DNA of 64,000 bases. It comes from Catenulispora acidiphila DSM 44928 (lineage in GTDB: Bacteria > Actinomycetota > Actinomycetes > Streptomycetales > Catenulisporaceae). The stretch spans positions 10,272,229 through 10,336,228 of the forward strand of contig NC_013131.1 of NCBI RefSeq assembly GCF_000024025.1, written 5' to 3'. Positions 58,887 to 64,000 of the stretch are shown piece after piece (positions within the stretch are counted from its first letter, which is position 1; the number at the start of each line of letters is the position of its first letter). A model generated the notes under the pieces. That model ran no database searches, had not been told where the DNA came from, and saw only the letters and a program-made list of their open reading frames with translations. Both the position numbers and the translations under genes were made by a program.

Positions 58887-59105
58887 CTAGGTCTTCATCA
58901 GCGTGCCTCGGTCGGTCGCCTCCCAGCTGTCGGGTACAGGCCAACCGGGAGGCCAGCGCACCCTGACCGCGCCTGGCCGGACCGCCATGATCACGCCGAT
59001 CAACTCGCCTCCGGAGTCAGGCTTCCGAGTTGAGTGCCACCGTCGGCCGATCCAGGCGTCGTCTGGACATTCGGCGTACCGGTCGTAGATCTTGATGTTT
59101 CGCAT
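58887..59105 (-). CDS. Small hypothetical protein, 72 residues
   Basis: Starts MRNIKIYDRYAECPDDAWIG, with GGAGGAG just upstream of the ATG. Trp/Pro-rich in the C-terminal half (VRWPPGWPVPDSW). No family recognised. Last gene of the leftward operon, followed by a strong terminator. Mobile-element accessory gene of unknown role. Confidence 0.6.
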   Translation of the reverse strand: MRNIKIYDRYAECPDDAWIGRRWHSTRKPDSGGELIGVIMAVRPGAVRVRWPPGWPVPDSWEATDRGTLMKT

Positions 59106-59132
59106 GAGACTCCTCCGACGTAACGAGTGGGT

Positions 59133-59405
59133 TCAGTTGATCTTGTGGGTCGAACCGGCGCGTTCGACTACCGCGTTGATCTCTTGCTCTGTATCGCTGT
59201 CGGGTTCCGGCGGGAGCCGGTCATAGAAGGCGGTGGCGCGTTCGTCGAGCTCGTTGTAGAGCTTGGCCATCGACCGCCAGTCGTCGCGGTACTGCTCGGG
59301 GAGATCTTCGGCAGCGAGCCCCCAGCAGAGGGCACCCCATACGCCGCCCTCCCAGTCGATCTTGTCGCGGACGTCCTCGCCGGTGTCTAGCGGGAAAGTA
59401 GGCAT
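59133..59405 (-). CDS. Small acidic hypothetical protein, 90 residues
   Basis: Acidic, with a central WRSMAKLYNELDERATAFYD helix-like segment and a Glu/Asp-rich tail. No recognised domain. It begins 12 bases after the HTH gene at 59418, within the same leftward operon. Confidence 0.6.
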   Translation of the reverse strand: MPTFPLDTGEDVRDKIDWEGGVWGALCWGLAAEDLPEQYRDDWRSMAKLYNELDERATAFYDRLPPEPDSDTEQEINAVVERAGSTHKIN

Positions 59406-59417
59406 GGAAACCCCGTT

Positions 59418-59591
59418 CTACTCGGTGACCTGGCTGGCGACGTATTGCTCAACCGACCTGACGGTGAAGCGTCGCGATCCCTTGATCCTGACGCCTTCGA
59501 TCTCCCCGGCCTTCATGAGCCGGTAGACCGTTGTCCGGCTGGTCCGAAGGACGAGCCCGGTTTCCTTAACGGTGTAGAGCGGGCCGATCAT
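59418..59591 (-). CDS. Excisionase-like HTH protein, 57 residues
   Basis: Starts MIGPLYTVKETGLVLRTSRT and continues TVYRLMKAGEIEGVRIKGSRR, the MerR-like winged-helix pattern of Xis/HTH_17 proteins. Its start overlaps the preceding HTH gene by 26 bases. It probably binds att arms to direct excision, or acts as a small regulator. Confidence 0.78.
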   Translation of the reverse strand: MIGPLYTVKETGLVLRTSRTTVYRLMKAGEIEGVRIKGSRRFTVRSVEQYVASQVTE

Positions 59592-59766
59592 TTGCAGTCA
59601 CCCCCAGCGTGGTCCATGCGTAGTAGAGGTATGACAGAGTCAGTATTCGCCGACACCCGCCGACCGGAACGACCTGAAGTTCCCCCTGCCGCACGAGACG
59701 TCGGACGGTGCTGCGGCTGACGCGAAGCTGCTTGGCGACTTCTTCGTAGGACATCCAGCTAGGCAC
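59566..59766 (-). CDS. Excisionase-like HTH protein, about 66 residues
   Basis: MSYEEVAKQLRVSRSTVRRL and VRQGELQVVPVGGCRRI match the HTH_17/excisionase pattern; it is followed by a hydrophobic C-terminal segment. The GTG at 59766 has GGAGG eight bases upstream; the GTG at 59775 is a longer option. It overlaps both neighbours. Two HTH_17 genes in tandem suggest that one is Xis and the other a regulator. Confidence 0.78.
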   Translation of the reverse strand: MPSWMSYEEVAKQLRVSRSTVRRLVRQGELQVVPVGGCRRILTLSYLYYAWTTLGVTANDRPALHR

Positions 59767-59962
59767 GACCTTCACCTCCCTCGACGATCGCCTCGCAGCC
59801 GGCTACGACAAGCGCTGCGAAGACGGTGCCTCGGGCGATCAGCCGACGGAGCGCGATCCTGCGTCGGACGCAACGGCGCCGATGGCGTCCAGTTGGCGTG
59901 ATCCCCGGAATCTGCGGTGCGGTGAACCCGTGGACAGGGAGCTGAAAACGGAACTCGGACAT
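59759..59962 (-). CDS. Small basic hypothetical protein, 67 residues
   Basis: Starts MSEFRFQLPVHGFTAPQIPG with GGAGG seven bases upstream. The middle is very Arg-rich (RHRRRCVRRRIALRRLIARG), then comes a hydrophobic segment VFAALVVAGCEAIVEGG. First gene of the leftward operon. Function unknown; small proteins of this style are common in actinobacterial integrative elements. Confidence 0.6.
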   Translation of the reverse strand: MSEFRFQLPVHGFTAPQIPGITPTGRHRRRCVRRRIALRRLIARGTVFAALVVAGCEAIVEGGEGRA

Positions 59963-60060
59963 GCGTGAGCCTCCAAGGAAGATGGGTTTGCCGCGCCGCT
60001 GAGGTCGGCGCCGGCGGGAAGTCCAGACCCGATGTCGAGTCCAGATCGATGAGTCGATCA

Positions 60061-60129
60061 TAGACTATGGTCTAGATCCAGTGTCAACCGTAGTCGAGCA
60101 CACCGGCCCCATTTCTGGACTATGGTCCA
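60061..60129 (-). promoter_or_regulatory. Operon promoter with two repressor-like operators
   Basis: TAGACTATGGTCTA (60061-60074) and TGGACTATGGTCCA (60116-60129) are near-identical 14-bp palindromes. On the minus strand a perfect TTGACA -35 (60087 to 60082) lies between them, placing the first operator over the expected -10 region. It should drive the small-gene operon starting at 59962. Confidence 0.65.
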
Positions 60130-60290
60130 AATCTGCGATCGCTCGACCGCGCGCCGCAGAGCTTGACGACGCCGCGGACGCGCCGTGAACCGCTTGCCCA
60201 GTGCGGCGGGGGTGGAGGGCGTCACTGGAGGGCTTCACCTCGAAAAGGAAGCCGCGTCGGACCTGACGTCGCTGCGGGACGTAAAGCAGC

Positions 60291-60326
60291 CGCGCCCGGC
60301 GCCTCATTTACGAGGCGCCGGGCGCG
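60291..60326 (-). terminator. Terminator after the XRE gene
   Basis: Perfect 15-bp stem (60291-60305 with 60312-60326), loop ATTTAC, 22 bases past the XRE stop. Confidence 0.85.
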
Positions 60327-60348
60327 GCGTGGTGATTGCTACTGGCTT

Positions 60349-60789
60349 CTAGGCCGGGCGCTCGGCCAGACCCTCAAGGGAGCGGCTGTTCTTGGCGATC
60401 ATGGTGACCGCCTCGATGCTCGGGTCGGAGAGGCCAACGGCTAGCAGCGCGAGGTTCCGGATTCGTTCATCCCTAAGCGCGACCTGGAGATCGGGATCGA
60501 TTACGTTCTCCGAGTCGTCGGGGAAGAAGAACGCCGGGTGGACGCCAAAGTAGCCGGCCAACTGCATGAGGACCTTGTAGGAGGGGTTGTCCTTCCGGCC
60601 CGTTCTCACCTGCCAGATGTAGCTCTGCTCGATCACCTTCTCGCCAGCCGCGGCGTTGATGCCTTCGGCGACGACACCGGCCCCGATTTTCCTGCCCGCC
60701 TTCTCGCTCGCGATCCTGAACAGGAGATCGAGACGTTTGGCGACGAACGGCAGTTCCTTGGCCGACGCGTCCTCGGCAGTGGCAGCCAT
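60349..60789 (-). CDS. XRE-family HTH repressor, EspR-like layout
   Basis: 146 residues from the ATG at 60789. HTH segment (about 12-80): KRLDLLFRIASEKAGRK, then QSYIWQVRTGRKDNPSYKVL and LAGYFGVHPAFFF. This resembles the extended HTH of EspR-type and related actinobacterial regulators. The C-terminal helical tail is probably for dimerisation. The palindromes at 60061, 60116 and 60859 are its likely operators, making it the element's maintenance repressor. Confidence 0.82.
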   Translation of the reverse strand: MAATAEDASAKELPFVAKRLDLLFRIASEKAGRKIGAGVVAEGINAAAGEKVIEQSYIWQVRTGRKDNPSYKVLMQLAGYFGVHPAFFFPDDSENVIDPDLQVALRDERIRNLALLAVGLSDPSIEAVTMIAKNSRSLEGLAERPA

Positions 60790-60858
60790 GTCGCGCACCG
60801 TCCCCCTTCTTAGCTTCGGCAGGTCCTCGAACGTGAGTCTAACATGCCGCAACGAAGA

Positions 60859-60872
60859 AGGACTAAAGTCCA
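60859..60872. promoter_or_regulatory. Third operator, AGGACTAAAGTCCA
   Basis: A 14-base palindrome of the same GGAC-N4-GTCC design as those at 60061 and 60116, located between the divergent XRE gene and the gene at 60959. It is well placed for autoregulation. Confidence 0.6.
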
Positions 60873-60958
60873 AAAATACTCCTAGCCCGCACCTCGCCAG
60901 TGGGGTACAGTCGCAGGTCCGAGGCGTTGAACTGGCCAAATGATCGCAGGAGGTGGCT

Positions 60959-61591
60959 ATGGAGGCCGCGAGCCAACCCGTTCGAGGTTCACTCGCCTGC
61001 CCGCATTGCGGTCAGGTCGAGCGGGTCCAGCACGTACCTGCCGTCTACCGAAACGGCCTCGGCATGTATCAAGGATCCAGTTCCGCGATCGGTGTCGCGG
61101 GGGGTCATGTTGCCTACGGATACGCCGCCCACGGTGGCGTTACGATCAGTGGCATAGCAAGCGCCCTCTCACCAGCACCCTCCCCGCGCAAAGCCGGCTG
61201 GCTCCTGGGAGCGTCCCTCTTCTTCGTTCCGCCATTCGTTCTGATGGTGTGGATCGCACTCAACATGACACGGCATGGATCTCCGGCGGCGGTCACTGCG
61301 GCTCAGAAGGGCGGCTACGCCTTCGGGACTTGGCTCATACCCGTGTTCTTCCTGCTGCCGGTCGTGCTCTTCTTGGGCGCCTTCATTCGGCGCGTCAGGC
61401 GTAACAGTCTGGTACTCCGCGGCCAGCATGCTGCCCTCGCCGTCTGGAACCAGGGGTGGTACTGCGACCGCTGCGGGGGCGCGTTCTTCCCTGCCGGTAC
61501 GCCGGCGCCTGTTCCCACTGGCCAGCTACTTCACCTCGGAGCCTTCCGCCATGCGGTCTGGAGCGCGGGCGGCTACGCCCACGTGTCCTAG
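60959..61591 (+). CDS. Zinc-ribbon membrane protein
   Basis: 210 residues from an ATG with GCAGGAGG five bases upstream. The N-terminal zinc ribbon (CPHCG) is paired with a later CDRCGGAFFPAG near residue 175. Two TM helices (about 77-99 and 123-145) lie between. I know similar zinc-ribbon/TM proteins only as hypothetical genes in Streptomyces elements. It is divergent from the XRE repressor and may be repressed by it. Confidence 0.68.
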   Translation: MEAASQPVRGSLACPHCGQVERVQHVPAVYRNGLGMYQGSSSAIGVAGGHVAYGYAAHGGVTISGIASALSPAPSPRKAGWLLGASLFFVPPFVLMVWIALNMTRHGSPAAVTAAQKGGYAFGTWLIPVFFLLPVVLFLGAFIRRVRRNSLVLRGQHAALAVWNQGWYCDRCGGAFFPAGTPAPVPTGQLLHLGAFRHAVWSAGGYAHVS

Positions 61592-61737
61592 CAACGTTCA
61601 TGTGCGATCGGTTCGGCGCGTCATGGACACTAGCGCCTGATCAGGCTGCCTAGTTCCAATGGGAGCAGCACATTGTCTACTCCACCTCGCCCCTATGGCG
61701 GCTTAGCGAATCCGCTCAAGGTCTGGGCAAGAGTGCG

Positions 61738-63921
61738 TCAGCGCAGTAGGTCGTTGCGCTCAAGAACAAGTAGCTCAATGCCCAGCTCCTCGCACATGGT
61801 CTTCGCTCGGTCCTTGGCCGCTTGCTCAATTGGGCTCGTGGCGGCCATCACATATATATCCGAGCGCAGTCTCTTGGCGATCATCAGGTCCTTGACGAGT
61901 TGGTCCCTGTCGGGCTGTGCTTCGTTGGCGTTGAACGACTTGCCGGATGTCTTGACCTCTCCGCTGACCAACTTGCCGTCACAGATGCCTAGGACATCGG
62001 CCTCGCCCTGCACTCCGTCCGCAAAAAAGAGATCGACTCCCGGCTTGAGAAGCGCGTGCTTGTAGCGGCGGGTGAGCGCTCCGATGACCATAAGGTGAGG
62101 GATCACACCCTGGACGTTCGCGAAGTCCACCCGGGCGTCGAGTCGGTGATGTACCACCAGGCCGCGCTTCGGCTCGCGCGTGTACTCGGCCGTCGCGTCG
62201 CACACCGGGCAGCGGGCGACGCCACGGGAGGTTTGCTGCGAGAAGGGCACGAAGCTCTTGATCTTGCAGCTGACACACGCAGTCTGGAAGCCCCGTTCCG
62301 CCCAACCGATCCCGGCTAGGCGCTCCAGGACAACCTGTGCGGTCTCGAAAGAGCCGTAGCCGAGTCGTTCTGCGCTCTTGAAGACGCGTTCACTACGGCC
62401 ACCGAATTCTTCGGCGAACGCCCTCTGGTCCTCGGTAAGCGGTTGGTCTGCGCCGAACAGCTTTTGCAGCTTCTTGGCGATCTCCTCGCCGCGCGGGGTT
62501 GTCAGCTGCTTGATTGCCTCGAAGACGTTCGGTTCGCCCAGTGCATCGAGCGCAGCTGGGTCCATCAGCCCCATGCCGATCGCGCCTTTGTCGGAGAGTG
62601 GGTGAGAGACAGCCACCTCGCCCATGACCGCTTCGTAGGCGGCGGTCAGTGTCGGAATTCGGAGCTCGATCCGCCAGTCGTGCTTGACGTGGTCCGGGAT
62701 TTGAATGGCCTCGTCGTGCCACTCGGCGTTGTCAGCGACGAGCTTGGCCACCGTCTCACGCTTCGGCAATGCGTCGATCGGCTCTCCGCCAATGCTGACC
62801 AGTGAGAGGCCGCCGAAGGCGAGTTTGGTCGGAACCGGGCTGGTGAAGCGCAGCGCCGTCTTGTCACCGGTTACCGGGACATCAACGAACTCCGTCTCCC
62901 CGTAGCGGCGCTTGAAGCCGACGATGGTCGCGAAGCCCGGCAGGTAGGTGAATGGGGCTGATCGTTTCGCTGCTTGCTTGCCGAACGACATCTTGCGTTG
63001 GATCTGCTTGTCCTCCGACAGCTCCAAGCCCATGCTCTGGGCGAAGGCATGCTTTGCTTCGTCCTCGACGGAGGAGGACGTGATCAGCACGTCGGGGGAA
63101 AAATGGTCAGGTCGCTGCAATGCGCCGGCGAATACGCGCGGCCAGGTTGTCCAATGGCCGATGTCCACGGGCAGCAGGTACATGGGACAGTCGCCGTGAC
63201 GGCCCACGGAGCGCAAAGCGCGCAGATTCCAGAACCTCAAGCACCCCTCGAAGTCGTCGTCCCCGGAGATGAGGACGACGGTGGTCGGAGAGTCCATGGG
63301 CGCTGGCGATGCCCACTCTTCGATCATCGAGACGGTCGTCGTGCCTAGGAGAGTGTGCCCCCACACCTGCGACTCGCCGATCTCATGGTCGAATCGGGCT
63401 CGACGGAAGGCGATCCCGGCGGCGTGAAAGCCTTTCTCCGCTTCGGCTCGCAGGTCTCCCGCAGCGACCGCTTGCCACAGTGGCGCGTTTTCGGCGGCGA
63501 TGACGTAGCCGTTGCTCCCGTCGACAGTAGGGGGCACGACCAGGTCGCCTGGGTGGCTCGTGAACTTGGTGACGCCCCACTCATCGATGTGCTCAAGCGG
63601 CGTGAGGTGCATCCCAAGGGAGCCAGCCAACACTCTCGCATGATCGTCTCGTGCATCAACGTTCACCAGGCCATCAATGTGCGAGATCTCGATAGCCTGT
63701 AGGAAGTCTTGCGCGACTGTGCCGTTCTCCTGGATAGGAACAACCAGCTCGGTCTGCCCGCCCCACCGCGAAGTTGCTTCCTGAACCGCGAGCCGGAAGC
63801 CATCACGGCTGCCCTCGGCAATCAGGTACGCGGCACGCGCGGGCCGTACTGTCACCTTGAAGAGGGCTGACTGGCCTGCGAAGTTCACAGCACCATCGTG
63901 TCTCTGACTACTTCGCCGCAC
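61738..63921 (-). CDS. Large protein with zinc ribbon and PD-(D/E)XK-like nuclease motif
   Basis: 727 residues from a GTG; an in-frame stop lies upstream, so the gene is complete. The N-terminal ~540 residues are unrecognised; VVLISGDDDFEGCLRFWN near residue 225 is distinctive. A zinc ribbon (Cys549, Cys552, Cys571, Cys574) precedes a restriction-endonuclease-like core. There, Asp642 (EADVLGI), Glu655-x-Lys657 (SGEVKTSG) and Gln674 (DQLVKDL) fit PD-(D/E)XK geometry. It is an element cargo gene, possibly an anti-phage or anti-plasmid nuclease; no system name can be assigned. Confidence 0.7.
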   Translation of the reverse strand: MRRSSQRHDGAVNFAGQSALFKVTVRPARAAYLIAEGSRDGFRLAVQEATSRWGGQTELVVPIQENGTVAQDFLQAIEISHIDGLVNVDARDDHARVLAGSLGMHLTPLEHIDEWGVTKFTSHPGDLVVPPTVDGSNGYVIAAENAPLWQAVAAGDLRAEAEKGFHAAGIAFRRARFDHEIGESQVWGHTLLGTTTVSMIEEWASPAPMDSPTTVVLISGDDDFEGCLRFWNLRALRSVGRHGDCPMYLLPVDIGHWTTWPRVFAGALQRPDHFSPDVLITSSSVEDEAKHAFAQSMGLELSEDKQIQRKMSFGKQAAKRSAPFTYLPGFATIVGFKRRYGETEFVDVPVTGDKTALRFTSPVPTKLAFGGLSLVSIGGEPIDALPKRETVAKLVADNAEWHDEAIQIPDHVKHDWRIELRIPTLTAAYEAVMGEVAVSHPLSDKGAIGMGLMDPAALDALGEPNVFEAIKQLTTPRGEEIAKKLQKLFGADQPLTEDQRAFAEEFGGRSERVFKSAERLGYGSFETAQVVLERLAGIGWAERGFQTACVSCKIKSFVPFSQQTSRGVARCPVCDATAEYTREPKRGLVVHHRLDARVDFANVQGVIPHLMVIGALTRRYKHALLKPGVDLFFADGVQGEADVLGICDGKLVSGEVKTSGKSFNANEAQPDRDQLVKDLMIAKRLRSDIYVMAATSPIEQAAKDRAKTMCEELGIELLVLERNDLLR

Positions 63922-64000
63922 AAACGGGTTCCGCCGCCGTGGCGGTTGCGCTGCGAACTCGATCGCGACGGTGACACTTGATCACCCATTGCGAAGCACC

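Larger units (their letters stand above)
56966..64000. mobile_element. Left part of an integrative element in tRNA-Pro(CGG)
   Basis: It begins at the tRNA 3' fragment and continues past the window end. Contents are a tyrosine integrase, small leftward genes with two excisionase-like HTH proteins, an XRE repressor with operators, a zinc-ribbon membrane protein and a nuclease-like protein. Base composition looks lower in GC than the chromosome to the left. No replication or transfer genes are visible in this part, so plasmid-like (AICE) versus prophage origin is open. Confidence 0.75.

Overview
The window is high-GC DNA from an actinobacterium. The evidence is a WhiB-family regulator, a MarP-type protease, F420-dependent LLM oxidoreductases, a mycothiol-type maleylpyruvate isomerase fold, several ECF sigma factors and many apparently leaderless GTG/ATG starts. 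Gene content fits a filamentous, Streptomyces- or Catenulispora-like organism, but I cannot name the genus from sequence alone. There are no rRNA genes, complete tRNA genes, insertion sequences or CRISPR arrays.

Layout. (1) 0-3.5 kb: conserved chromosomal genes marP, a NUDIX gene and nth. (2) 3.5-41.9 kb: a dense accessory block. It holds a second EF-Tu with an attenuator-like leader, two ECF sigma systems (ECF41-type with carboxymuconolactone decarboxylase-like partners; ECF42-type with a DGPF/YCII protein), two ABC exporter loci, two MocR-type regulators, a tetracycline ribosomal-protection homologue, two MFS transporters, TetR-controlled enzymes and a two-component system. Many divergent promoters carry readable operator palindromes, which link regulators to targets. 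(3) 41.9-52.1 kb: conserved core crp, two ArsA-like ATPases, a Ser/Thr kinase, DUF4177, RidA, NUDIX, an MBL hydrolase, wblA and a class A PBP. In Mycobacterium tuberculosis the genes of regions 1 and 3 form one contiguous locus (Rv3671c-Rv3682). Here they are split by about 38 kb, and the crp-wblA interior is inverted relative to that order. (4) 52.1-56.9 kb: a secreted hypothetical protein, an SDR, a large unknown protein, and an ECF sigma factor coupled to a membrane protein with an L,D-transpeptidase-like domain lacking the catalytic Cys.

(5) 57.0 kb to the window end: the left end of an integrative element inserted in the 3' end of tRNA-Pro(CGG). A 44-nt tRNA 3' fragment adjoins a tyrosine integrase. 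Next come a leftward operon of small genes with two excisionase-like HTH proteins, an XRE repressor-like gene with three matching palindromic operators (one beside a consensus -35), a zinc-ribbon membrane protein, and a 727-residue protein ending in a zinc ribbon and a PD-(D/E)XK-like nuclease motif. The last is the best candidate for an undescribed, possibly defensive, function. The intact tRNA and far end of the element should lie beyond 64 kb.

Starts were chosen by ribosome-binding sites, overlaps or -10 boxes where visible. Family names come from motif recognition by eye, not from searches.
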